Shown here piece after piece: positions 35,101 through 41,892 of a DNA stretch of 64,000 nucleotides. The stretch comes from CAZYTM01 sp964649725. Lineage in GTDB: Bacteria > Desulfobacterota > Desulfuromonadia > Geobacterales > Geobacteraceae. Numbering within the stretch: the stretch's first letter is position 1; each line of letters starts with the position of its first letter. Location of the stretch: NCBI GenBank assembly GCA_964649725.1, contig CAZYTM010000006.1, positions 62,001 to 126,000 on the forward strand. The letters are read 5' to 3'. A model generated the notes under the pieces. The model saw only the letters and a program-made list of their open reading frames with translations. It did not search any database and had not been told where the DNA came from. Made by a program: the position numbers and the translations under genes.

Positions 35101-35560
35101 CAAGCTGAAGGTGGAGCGGTTCATTCACGACCATTGCGATCACATCACCATCAACAAGCTGCGCCTGAACCGGCAGATCACCAGACAGGACCTGGCAGAA
35201 CTGGAACGGCTGCTCTTCGCTTCGGAAGAAGTGGGAAGCCGAGAGCGCTTCGAAAAGGTTTTCGGCCAGCAGCAGAGCCTGGGGATGTTCATCCGCCGCC
35301 TTGTGGGGCTGGACCGGGAAGCGGCCATAGAGGCCTTCGGTGAGTTTTTAAACGCCTCGACCTACTCTGCCACCCAGATCCGCTTCATCGAGCAGATCAT
35401 CAGCTATCTGACCAAAAACGGCGCCATGGATCCCGGGCTGCTATACGAACCGCCATTTACCGATCTGCACGACGAAGGAGTTGATGGCGTTTTCGGAGAC
35501 ACCGGAGCAACTAGGATCGTACATCTGCTGCGGGAGATCGAGCAGCGTGCAGCTGTTTAA
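32180..35560 (+). CDS. hsdR: Type I restriction endonuclease/translocase subunit
   Basis: 1126 residues. An N-terminal DUF4145-like helical part (1-130) and a coiled coil (about 150-200) precede the HSDR_N nuclease (about 215-290; DGLPLAVVEAKRT has the E-x-K of the PD-(D/E)xK site). The SF2 helicase follows: Walker A ATGTGKTRT near 380, VIDEAHRS near 477 and a GRGTR motif VI. The end matches the EcoEI-type C-terminal domain. It cleaves unmethylated DNA after ATP-driven translocation. Complete, so the system may be active despite the cargo. Confidence 0.95.
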   Translation: MSNFTFLTPNWPDLYSTAIEAEQNVNSAPRTSCFYTRRSLEIAVKWLYANDSFLKKPYSDNLAALIHEPTFRENLEPCLFPKILTIQKIGNLAVHSDKPISNSDSLHALKELFHVLYWLARSYSPDAKNIGKQSFDINKIPQKDSAVADRNAEQLAKLQAEAAENDARLAAKDAELARTIEEIAALKAKIRSYKEANSKRPDDHDYSEAATRDYFIDLLLRESGWDPHGTDVAEYPVVGMPNDKGEGFVDYVLWGDDGLPLAVVEAKRTRKDAHAGRQQAKLYADCLEKMKGQRPLIFFTNGYETCLWDDLNYPPRRLAGFYKKDELQLLINRRTSMKEIAITPINKAIVERYYQHEAIRRVGEDLEKRKLRKALLVMATGTGKTRTVIALIELLQKCNWIKRVLFLADRNALLTQAGNAFKEHLPHSSPVDITKIKDDTTSRIVLSTYPTMMNSIDEAKGSNKRFSPGHFDLIVIDEAHRSVYQKFRAIFEYFDALLLGLTATPRSEVDRNTYGLFELEKGVPTYYYELGQAVSDGFLVPPRAHSVPLKFQREGIKYNELSEDEQLEYEEKFWDEENGGMPEQIDPPALNNWLFNKDTVDKVLEHLLRYGLKVEGGDRLGKTIIFAKNHNHALFIQERFDKNYPHLKGHFCRVIDNYATYAQDLIDSFYVKASDPTIAISVDMLDTGIDVPEIVNLVFFKLVRSKTKFHQMMGRGTRLCKELFGPGQDKECFYVFDYCQNFEFFAENPEGVESVVQESLRKKIFKQRLQLLVSLQQPDYPATTEEKALQDDLTGSLHGEVSLMNPDNFIVRPHRRHLEKYGKKEQWQKLTPEDQLELNLHLAGLPAELPQEDETAKRFDLLMLNLQLALLEKSSSFDRLREKVTEIAFRLEGKGTIPMVAAQMELILDLQTQDYWSGVTLPMLEQVRVRLRDLVKFLDKGEVKIVYTDFIDTIGDHTPVFIADYASAEEMRQYKLKVERFIHDHCDHITINKLRLNRQITRQDLAELERLLFASEEVGSRERFEKVFGQQQSLGMFIRRLVGLDREAAIEAFGEFLNASTYSATQIRFIEQIISYLTKNGAMDPGLLYEPPFTDLHDEGVDGVFGDTGATRIVHLLREIEQRAAV

Positions 35561-35601
35561 GGGGATCAATCGGTTGACTTGCTATGGGGCATGACGCAGA
35601 C

Positions 35602-35637
35602 TTGACTCATATATACATAACTGATATATTGTATATA
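35602..35637 (+). promoter_or_regulatory. Promoter and operator of vapBC
   Basis: TTGACT (35602-35607), 17 bases, TATATT (35625-35630). Inverted repeat TATATAC (35610-35616) and GTATATA (35631-35637) flanks the -10 box, suiting a VapB dimer. Confidence 0.65.
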
Positions 35638-35656
35638 CAAAATGGAGGGACTACCC

Positions 35657-35845
35657 ATGACAGCGACAATGACATCAATCCGGCTGGATACCGATCTGGC
35701 CGACGAGGCCGCACATATCCTGGGGGTGAAGAGCAGAACTGAAGCGGTGCATCTCGCCCTGCGGGAAATCGTCGCCATGCAGAAATTCAAGCGCCTCATG
35801 GCAAAGAATGCCGGAAAACTGAAGTTCGAGGGAGCTGGTGAGTAA
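35657..35845 (+). CDS. vapB: VapB-family antitoxin
   Basis: 62 residues from an ATG after GGAGG. TSIRLDTDLADEAAHILGVKSRTEAVHLALRE is the ribbon-helix-helix domain of type II antitoxins; the basic C-terminus (FKRLMAKNAGKLKFEG) binds the toxin. It overlaps the toxin gene by eight bases. Confidence 0.9.
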   Translation: MTATMTSIRLDTDLADEAAHILGVKSRTEAVHLALREIVAMQKFKRLMAKNAGKLKFEGAGE

Positions 35846-36245
35846 TTTCATCATCTTCGATACTTCAATCTTCATCGACCATTTGCGGAGCAACTGTCAT
35901 GCCGAGCGGCTCGATGCCATCAACGGCCTGATCAGGACATCTGCCGTCGTACTGGCCGAACTTTGGCGCGGCGCAACAAAACCGGCGGAAAAGGCTTTTC
36001 TGAAGGAACTGCAAAAGAATCATCCTACCCTTACACCATCTGAAAAAAACTGGCTGGAATCGGGAGAAATACTCGGTAAAATCTATGCCGACAAGGGGTA
36101 CTCCCCGCAGAAAATGCGTGATCTGCATTTCGACCTGCTGATCGCCCTTACTGCACGCAGCCATGGTGCCAGACTTATCACTGCCAACCGGGCAGATTTC
36201 GAATTGATCCAGAGCTACCGCACATTTTCGCTGGAGATCTGGTAG
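35838..36245 (+). CDS. vapC: VapC-family PIN-domain toxin
   Basis: 135 residues from a GTG. PIN domain acidic residues: FDTSIFIDHLR, SAVVLAELWRG, DLHFDLLIALTARSHGARLITANRADFELI. A Mg-dependent RNase, probably acting on tRNA or rRNA. It ends the defence island. Confidence 0.92.
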   Translation: MSNFIIFDTSIFIDHLRSNCHAERLDAINGLIRTSAVVLAELWRGATKPAEKAFLKELQKNHPTLTPSEKNWLESGEILGKIYADKGYSPQKMRDLHFDLLIALTARSHGARLITANRADFELIQSYRTFSLEIW

Positions 36246-36428
36246 GAAGATAACAGAGCATCTGTTCACATCCGCATACCTCATGGTTAATCTCAAAACA
36301 TCCATTAAAACAATATAATAAGCATGTTTAGTGACAACGGTATATACTGATTATATAGAGCATTTTTTATGGATTTTCTGCAATGACGCTGGATCTGACT
36401 GTTCCGGAGGGAGAGAGGATGGATCTCC

Positions 36429-36668
36429 ATGGATACCATCTACTATCTGCACTGCCGCCACTGTGGCGAGCCGCTTGCTGATCACAGCGACCCTTACTGC
36501 CCACCCTGCAATATCTACCTCTGTTATCGAGCCATGCCTTACCTCCTCGGGATGATCCTGACCGGGCACCTTGCTACTGATCTGGCCACGGCAGGACCGT
36601 CGACCATGGAGCTGGTGGATGAGCTCGGCTATGGCTACGAAGACGAGCGGCTTCTTGTCTGGGAATGA
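36429..36668 (+). CDS. Small zinc-ribbon-like hypothetical protein
   Basis: 79 residues. YLHCRHCGEPLADHSDPYCPPCNIYLC contains two CxxC pairs and a further Cys, a likely zinc ribbon, followed by a hydrophobic stretch and an acidic tail. It stands alone between vapC and rpoH. The preceding 180 bases show no other clear feature. No family recognised. Confidence 0.5.
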   Translation: MDTIYYLHCRHCGEPLADHSDPYCPPCNIYLCYRAMPYLLGMILTGHLATDLATAGPSTMELVDELGYGYEDERLLVWE

Positions 36669-36733
36669 TCCGAGCCAAAAATATGCGGAGTGCGCGAGGT
36701 GGAAATGCCAGACTTTAAGTTGAATTCCCCCCC

Positions 36734-36762
36734 TTGCATTTTTTTAAATTTATTGTTATATA
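36734..36762 (+). promoter_or_regulatory. Promoter of rpoH
   Basis: TTGCAT (36734-36739), 17 bases, TATATA (36757-36762), in a very AT-rich stretch. Initiation would fall inside the CIRCE element. Confidence 0.55.
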
Positions 36763-36765
36763 TAA

Positions 36766-36792
36766 TTAGCACTCAATAGTTGAGAGTGCTAA
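36766..36792 (+). promoter_or_regulatory. CIRCE operator (HrcA site) upstream of rpoH
   Basis: A perfect TTAGCACTC, 9-base spacer, GAGTGCTAA. HrcA would block rpoH transcription when protein folding is normal. Control of the heat sigma factor by HrcA is reported for Geobacter and differs from enteric bacteria. Confidence 0.97.
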
Positions 36793-36822
36793 TACAAAAA
36801 ATGTTACGGGGGTAGATTCTCC

Positions 36823-37671
36823 ATGAACATGACGATGCCGGTAGTAGCAGACAGCATGAACCTTTATCTGGCCGAGATCAGGAAGTTCCCGCTCCTCTCC
36901 GCCGAGGAGGAGCATCTGCTGGCAGTGAAGTTTTATGAAGAGAAGGATCTGGAGGCGGCCCACCGGCTGATCACCTCGAACCTCCGCTTTGTCGTCAAGA
37001 TCGCTGCCGAATACCGGAGCTACGGCCTGAAGATGCTCGACCTGGTCCAGGAGGGGAATATCGGCCTGATGATGGCGGTGAAGAAGTTCAATCCCCATAA
37101 AGGGTTCCGCCTCATCTCCTATGCCGTCTGGTGGATCAAGGCCTATATCCAGAATTATATCGTCTCGGCCTGGAGCCTGCTGAAGATCGGCACCACCCAG
37201 GCGCAGAAGAAGCTCTTTTTCAAGCTGAATCAGGCCAAGAATGCCATCCGCAGCATGACCGGTGCCGACGACCTGGAGGCGACCGCCCTCTCCCTCGACG
37301 TCAAGGAGTCCGAGGTGGAGGAGATGGACCTGCGCATGCGCGGGGAGTCTTCGCTCGATGCCGAGGTCACCGATGGTGACAGCTACACACTGCTGGAAGG
37401 CCTTGCCGACGACCGCCAGAACCAGGAGGAACTCTATCTGGCCGTTGAGGAGTCGCAAAACCTGAACAGGGAGATATCCCGGGCCATGACCAGGCTTAAC
37501 GACAAGGAGCGCTATATCATCGAGCAGCGTGTTACTGCCGAAGAGCCGTTGACGCTGCAGGAGATCGCCGACCATTTCTCTATCTCCAGGGAGCGGGTCC
37601 GGCAGATCGAAGAGAACGCCCTGCGCAAGATGAAGGAGCTGCTCATCGCCTATAGTCCAGTAGCGGCATGA
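36823..37671 (+). CDS. rpoH: Heat-shock sigma factor RpoH (sigma-32)
   Basis: 282 residues. Region 1.2/2 starts NLYLAEIRKFPLLSAEEEHLLA. LRFVVKIAAEYRSYGLKMLDLVQEGNIGLM is the core-binding region 2.1-2.2, and YAVWWIKAYIQNYIV region 2.4, which reads the -10. Region 4.2 ends SISRERVRQIEENALRKMK. The RpoH box is recognisable in the 120-150 region (KKLFFKLNQAK). It directs chaperone and protease genes, plausibly clpB in this window. GGGGG upstream of the ATG. Confidence 0.95.
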   Translation: MNMTMPVVADSMNLYLAEIRKFPLLSAEEEHLLAVKFYEEKDLEAAHRLITSNLRFVVKIAAEYRSYGLKMLDLVQEGNIGLMMAVKKFNPHKGFRLISYAVWWIKAYIQNYIVSAWSLLKIGTTQAQKKLFFKLNQAKNAIRSMTGADDLEATALSLDVKESEVEEMDLRMRGESSLDAEVTDGDSYTLLEGLADDRQNQEELYLAVEESQNLNREISRAMTRLNDKERYIIEQRVTAEEPLTLQEIADHFSISRERVRQIEENALRKMKELLIAYSPVAA

Positions 37672-37711
37672 ACCCCGCGGCAACTTATTTTCCGGCTGCA
37701 GGAGTAGGGAG

Positions 37712-38473
37712 ATGCTGAGCAGCGGGCAGCAGGCGCGCTACCAACGTCACCTGATGCTCCCGGAGGTCGGTGCCGCAGGGCAGGAGAAGTTGCTGGCGGC
37801 CAAGGTCCTGGTAATCGGTGCCGGCGGACTCGGTTCGCCGGCACTTTACTATCTTGCCGCAGCCGGAGTCGGCTGTATCGGGATAGTCGACAACGACCGG
37901 GTGGAGATATCCAACCTGCAGCGACAGATCCTCCATCAGACAGCTGACATCGGCAAGGAGAAGGTTCTCTCTGCCGCAGCCAAGCTCGCCCCCCTCAACC
38001 CTGACGTCCGGCTGGTAACAGATGCGACAATGGCTACTGCCGACAACCTGGCAGAGCTGGCGAGCGGTTACGATTTCATTATCGACGCCACTGATAACTT
38101 TACCGCCAAATTCCTTATTAACGACACCTGCATCCAGCTCGGCATCCCCTATTCCCACGGCGGCATCCTCCGTTTTGCCGGCCAGACCATGACCGTCATC
38201 CCCGGCGAATCCTCCTGCTACCGCTGCATCTTTCCCGAACCCCCCGACCCTGTCACTGCCCAGTGCTGCGCCAAAGACGGTCTGCTCGGCGTCCTCCCCG
38301 GCATCATCGGCACCATCCAGGCGGCCGAAGCGCTGAAATACCTGCTCGGCCTGGGCGATCTGCTCTGCGACCGGCTCCTCACCTTTGATCTGCTGAAGAT
38401 GCGCTTCCGCGAAATACCCCGGCGCAAAAACCGGGCATGCCCAATCTGCAGCACCAGTGTATCAACTCGCTAA
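37712..38473 (+). CDS. MoeB/ThiF-family adenylyltransferase
   Basis: 253 residues, E1-like. RYQRHLMLPEVGAAGQEKL leads into the nucleotide loop VLVIGAGGLGSPAL and the Asp in GIVDNDRVEISNLQRQI. CYRC and, at the end, CPIC form the structural zinc site. It adenylates the C-terminus of a small sulfur carrier (MoaD or ThiS). Without the partner gene nearby, MoeB cannot be told from ThiF. Confidence 0.92.
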   Translation: MLSSGQQARYQRHLMLPEVGAAGQEKLLAAKVLVIGAGGLGSPALYYLAAAGVGCIGIVDNDRVEISNLQRQILHQTADIGKEKVLSAAAKLAPLNPDVRLVTDATMATADNLAELASGYDFIIDATDNFTAKFLINDTCIQLGIPYSHGGILRFAGQTMTVIPGESSCYRCIFPEPPDPVTAQCCAKDGLLGVLPGIIGTIQAAEALKYLLGLGDLLCDRLLTFDLLKMRFREIPRRKNRACPICSTSVSTR

Positions 38474-38627
38474 GAAAACAGCCTGTTCTGCAACGCACTT
38501 ATAACTAGTATCCATCCGGTGTTTGCGGATGAACACTAACGCAACCGATTCGATCCGCTTGATGAATGCAATTGACAATCGGCCATGCCTAATTTATAAC
38601 TCATGGAAAGAGTTGAGGATTAATGCA

Positions 38628-38924
38628 ATGACAACATTTGACGACATAAACCGGATACTGCACGAACATCTCGATGAGCTTCGTCATGACTATGGCGTCG
38701 CTCAGCTTGGAGTGTTCGGCTCGTTCGCGCGCGGCCAACAACAGGAAGAGAGCGACCTTGATCTGCTGGTGGAGTTTACCCGGCCGGTCGGCTTCGTCTC
38801 CTTTATCAAGCTTGAGAAGCATCTGCAGGAGATGCTCGGCAGAAGAGTAGACCTTGTAACCAAGAAGGCACTGAAACCCTACATCGGCGAGCATATTCTG
38901 GCAGAGGTCCGCTATGTCGCCTAA
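38628..38924 (+). CDS. mntA: MntA-type nucleotidyltransferase antitoxin
   Basis: 98 residues from the ATG at 38628 with GAGG upstream; the frame is open for 35 codons more without support. LGVFGSFARGQQQEESDLDLLVEF is the minimal nucleotidyltransferase motif (GSFARG and D-x-D). MntA enzymes poly-AMPylate and thereby silence the HEPN toxin. It overlaps the toxin start by 11 bases. Confidence 0.92.
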   Translation: MTTFDDINRILHEHLDELRHDYGVAQLGVFGSFARGQQQEESDLDLLVEFTRPVGFVSFIKLEKHLQEMLGRRVDLVTKKALKPYIGEHILAEVRYVA

Positions 38925-39279
38925 GAGGGAAGTCCGTGACTACCTGAACGACATTCTTTCCTCAATTGCCGATATTCGCCTGTTTACCTCCGGCATGACA
39001 TTCCCTCAGTTTACCTCGGACAGAAAAACCGTTAACGCAGTTATCCGGGCTTTGGAGATCATCGGCGAAGCGACCAAGAAGATTCCTGCTGATATCCGCG
39101 AAGGCCATCCTGATCTTCCCTGGAGCGAGATCGCGGCCATGCGGGACAAGCTCATCCATGAGTATTTCGGGGTAGATCTGGAGATTGTCTGGGAAACTGT
39201 ACAGAGTGATCTGAATCCGCTTGAGAAGGCTCTGCAGGTGGTGCTTGAGAAAATTGGACGCCCAGTGCAAGCAGGTTAG
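38914..39279 (+). CDS. hepT: HepT-like HEPN ribonuclease toxin
   Basis: 121 residues, DUF86/HEPN helical bundle. The catalytic R-x4-6-H motif is MRDKLIHEYFGVD, whose Tyr three residues after His is the site AMPylated by MntA. IIGEATKKIP is the other family signature. Likely a tRNA-cutting RNase. Confidence 0.92.
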   Translation: MSPKREVRDYLNDILSSIADIRLFTSGMTFPQFTSDRKTVNAVIRALEIIGEATKKIPADIREGHPDLPWSEIAAMRDKLIHEYFGVDLEIVWETVQSDLNPLEKALQVVLEKIGRPVQAG

Positions 39280-39335
39280 TTGTACAGTTAAAAGGGTGCA
39301 ACTGTCAGGTGAGAGCTTGCGGCGACACAAATCCG

Positions 39336-39364
39336 TTGACAAAAACCGCCCTCTGCCGTATTCT
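39336..39364 (+). promoter_or_regulatory. Promoter of metX
   Basis: Perfect TTGACA, 17 bases, TATTCT, placing the start near 39371, just before the riboswitch. Confidence 0.7.
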
Positions 39365-39385
39365 TCATGAAAATTAAATAGAAGC

Positions 39386-39487
39386 TTTCTTATCTAGAGT
39401 GGTGGAGGGACAGGCCCTGTGAAACCACAGCAACCGGCTCATTGGAGCGTCAGGTGCTAATTCCTGCCTTGTGGCAAAGATGAGAGA
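39386..39487 (+). ncRNA. SAM-I riboswitch (S-box leader)
   Basis: Conserved blocks in order: AGAGTGGTGGAGGGA, GGCCCTGTGAAACCACAGCAACC, CAGGTGCTAATTCC and AGATGAGAG. P1 pairs CTTATCT with AGATGAG. It senses S-adenosylmethionine and turns metX off when SAM is high through the terminator that follows. Confidence 0.95.
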
Positions 39488-39511
39488 GGCGCTGTCCAGA
39501 CAACAATGTCC

Positions 39512-39544
39512 AAAGCCCTTTCTCAGCAAGAGAGAGGGCTTTTT
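39512..39544 (+). terminator. Riboswitch-controlled terminator before metX
   Basis: AAAGCCCTTTCTC pairs with GAGAGAGGGCTTT, followed by TTTT. It lies between the SAM-I aptamer and the metX ATG, the expected expression platform. Confidence 0.9.
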
Positions 39545-39577
39545 CATTTATCACCAGGCAACTGATTCTGGAGCAGC

Positions 39578-40675
39578 ATGTATAATGGCATAGTGGAGCA
39601 AAAGTCGATCACCTTCGACACCGAACTGCGGCTGGAGAGCGGCCGGATCCTCGGGCCGATCACGCTCGTCTACGAGACTTATGGCGAGCTGAACGCCGAC
39701 TGTTCGAATGCCATCCTGGTCGCCCACGCCTGGACCGGCAGCGCCCATCTGGCCGGGAAATATGCCGACGACGAGCAGAAGGCCGGCTGGTGGGATGCCA
39801 TTGTCGGCCCTGGGCGGCTGCTGGACACCGACCGCTACTGCGTCATCTGCAGCAATGTGATCGGCTCCTGTTACGGTTCCACCGGCCCCACCTCGATCAA
39901 CCCCCGCACCGGCAAGCGCTACAATCTCTCCTTCCCGGTGGTGACGGTGCGCGACATGGTCAGGGCGCAGAAGCTCCTTATCGACCAGCTCGGCATCAAG
40001 AGACTGGTAACGGTTCTTGGTGGCAGCATGGGGGGGATGCAGGCGCTGGAGTGGGCGACCCAGTACCCTGACAATATCGCCTCGGCCATCGTCCTGGCCA
40101 CTTCCCCCCGCCCCTCGGCCCTGGCTATCGCCATGAATGCAGTGGCCCGCTGGTCGATCTTCAACGATCCGACCTGGAAGAAGGGGGAGTACAAGAAGAA
40201 TCCGAAGGACGGGCTGGCGCTGGCGCGGGGGATCGGCCACATCACCTTTCTCTCCGACGAATCGATGACCGCCAAGTTCGGTCGCCGCTTCTCGGCCAAG
40301 GACGGCCTGTTCGACTTCTTCGGCCAGTTCGAGGTGGAGCGCTACCTCTTCTACAACGGCTACAACTTTGTCGACCGCTTCGACACCAACTCCTTCCTTT
40401 ACCTGGCCAAGGCGCTCGACCTCTACGATGTCGCCTGGGGTTGCGAAACGCTGGAAGAGGCCTTTGCCCCGGTGACGGCACCGCTGCAGTTCTTCGCCTT
40501 CACCTCGGACTGGCTCTATCCCCCCGCCCAGACCGAAGAGATGGTGACCGCCCTAAACAACCTCGGCAAACCGGTGGAGTATCACCTGATCGAGTCATCC
40601 TACGGCCACGACGCCTTTCTCCTCGAACATGAGACCTTTGCGCCACTGGTGCAGGATTTGCTGGCGAAACTATAG
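39578..40675 (+). CDS. metX: Homoserine O-acetyltransferase
   Basis: 365 residues, alpha/beta hydrolase fold. GGSMGGMQALEW carries the nucleophile Ser (near 149). YDVAWG and the C-terminal YGHDAFLLE supply the His of the triad. It acetylates homoserine with acetyl-CoA in methionine synthesis. The SAM riboswitch upstream supports methionine control. It starts with GGAGCAGC before the ATG. Succinyl-transfer variants exist in this family. Confidence 0.95.
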   Translation: MYNGIVEQKSITFDTELRLESGRILGPITLVYETYGELNADCSNAILVAHAWTGSAHLAGKYADDEQKAGWWDAIVGPGRLLDTDRYCVICSNVIGSCYGSTGPTSINPRTGKRYNLSFPVVTVRDMVRAQKLLIDQLGIKRLVTVLGGSMGGMQALEWATQYPDNIASAIVLATSPRPSALAIAMNAVARWSIFNDPTWKKGEYKKNPKDGLALARGIGHITFLSDESMTAKFGRRFSAKDGLFDFFGQFEVERYLFYNGYNFVDRFDTNSFLYLAKALDLYDVAWGCETLEEAFAPVTAPLQFFAFTSDWLYPPAQTEEMVTALNNLGKPVEYHLIESSYGHDAFLLEHETFAPLVQDLLAKL

Positions 40676-40979
40676 CGCTGAGCATTTATGAAAAATCTGA
40701 CCAAGGTAATGATAAATAGCAGTGAATTTCTTTCAATAACAAGAAAACCGCCACTATCAAGGGAGTTCTTGGCAAGAAGGATGGCAAACTAGTTTTTACG
40801 GACTTGCAAGATATCAAATAGCAATTGGTTGAACTTATACCATCACCATCAAAATTAATGACTGAGTTCCATAATGCCTTGTCTCTACAAAGAGTCAGGG
40901 CATTATTTATATCTATCTTCATAATTATATTGACTTGAAAACACCTCATACCACAAGCTAAATATTGAATTTTCCCATC
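40676..40979 (+). other. Gene-free stretch with a possible gene remnant
   Basis: About 300 bases with no complete gene. A short plus-strand frame near 40757-40821 reads IKGVLGKKDGKLVFTDLQDIK and stop, which looks like the C-terminus of a lost protein. No hairpin terminator was seen after metX. Confidence 0.3.
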
Positions 40980-41007
40980 TTGACAAAATAACCAGATTGG
41001 TTAATAT
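40980..41007 (+). promoter_or_regulatory. Promoter and MqsA operator of mqsRA
   Basis: TTGACA (40980-40985), 16 bases, TAATAT (41002-41007). The palindrome TAACCAGATTGGTTA (40989-41003) fills the spacer, resembling MqsA sites built on inverted ACC/GGT blocks. Confidence 0.75.
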
Positions 41008-41012
41008 GAATC

Positions 41013-41315
41013 ATGGAGAAAAGGACTTCCCACTATAGCCTGAATGAGATAAAAAGCATCGTCGCAGAGAAGGGAATTGCTTCCTTCAGCAGGACCGCCC
41101 TCAATAACGGCATTGCCATGGGGCTTAGACCTGCGGAGATGGTTGCCGTAGTACTTGACCTTACAGCCGGTGACTTCTACAAGTCAATGACCACTTATCA
41201 CGATCATACTCTCTGGCAGGATGTATACCGTGCCAGGACACTGGTCGGAAAAACCGCTTACATCAAGGCGACCCTCCATGGCGGATCGGTCATCATCCAG
41301 TTCAAAGAAAAATAG
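41013..41315 (+). CDS. mqsR: MqsR-family mRNA interferase toxin
   Basis: 100 residues. MEKRTSHYSL, DFYKSMTTYHDHTLWQDVYRARTL and the final IIQFKEK closely follow E. coli MqsR. It cuts mRNA at GC-containing sites. The ATG lies only five bases after the -10 box, so the message would be leaderless if that promoter is used. It precedes its antitoxin, the reverse of most type II pairs but normal for mqsRA. Confidence 0.95.
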   Translation: MEKRTSHYSLNEIKSIVAEKGIASFSRTALNNGIAMGLRPAEMVAVVLDLTAGDFYKSMTTYHDHTLWQDVYRARTLVGKTAYIKATLHGGSVIIQFKEK

Positions 41316-41324
41316 GATAAAGCG

Positions 41325-41738
41325 ATGGGTAAAAAATTACAGTGTATGAGTTGCGGTTTTAAAGGGTTGACAAGGGATGAAAATCGCACTGAATCCATTA
41401 CCTATGATTGCCAATCGATAACTCTTAGCGGTCTAACCGGATGGTTCTGCCCGGAATGTGGTGACGGACACTTTGACAAAAAGAGCAGCCAGAGATATTC
41501 GGTAGCTGGCGATGAACTGATTTTGCTTGTCCGTGAACAAAGGAGCAAAGAGATCCGGCGTATCCGGCGCAAACTGGGACTCACTCAGAAGGAAGCTGCT
41601 GCCATCTTCGGTGGCGGGGTAAATGCATTCTCCCGTTACGAGCGGGGGGAGATAGAACCGCACACCTCGACTCAGAGGCTCCTGCAACTGCTCGACAGAC
41701 ACCCTGAACTGCTCGAAGAGATCCGGCGGGCCGCCTGA
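41325..41738 (+). CDS. mqsA: MqsA-family antitoxin
   Basis: 137 residues. An N-terminal zinc domain with two CxxC pairs (CMSC, CPEC) binds the toxin. The C-terminal HTH_3 domain (IRRIRRKLGLTQKEAAAIFGGGVNAFSRYERGE) binds the operator. It starts 10 bases after mqsR. Confidence 0.95.
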   Translation: MGKKLQCMSCGFKGLTRDENRTESITYDCQSITLSGLTGWFCPECGDGHFDKKSSQRYSVAGDELILLVREQRSKEIRRIRRKLGLTQKEAAAIFGGGVNAFSRYERGEIEPHTSTQRLLQLLDRHPELLEEIRRAA

Positions 41739-41809
41739 AATGTTGCTTAGACCTTGACACTAAATTATTCCTATAATCAAAATAGCTGTCATCCCAACCT
41801 ATCCGGCAG

Positions 41810-41837
41810 TTAACATCCGCGCAAAAATGTGTATACT
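41810..41837 (+). promoter_or_regulatory. Candidate promoter of the NAD-GDH gene
   Basis: TTAACA, 16 bases, TATACT, about 55 bases before the start. Confidence 0.4.
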
Positions 41838-41892
41838 GTTACGCTGAACGCCTTACCAGAGGCAAGCGCTGAATAGAGCGAGGAGTAGACCT

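Noticed and set aside
40686..40949. 87-codon minus-strand frame after metX
   Set aside because: No ribosome site and no recognised pattern, in an AT-rich intergenic stretch.
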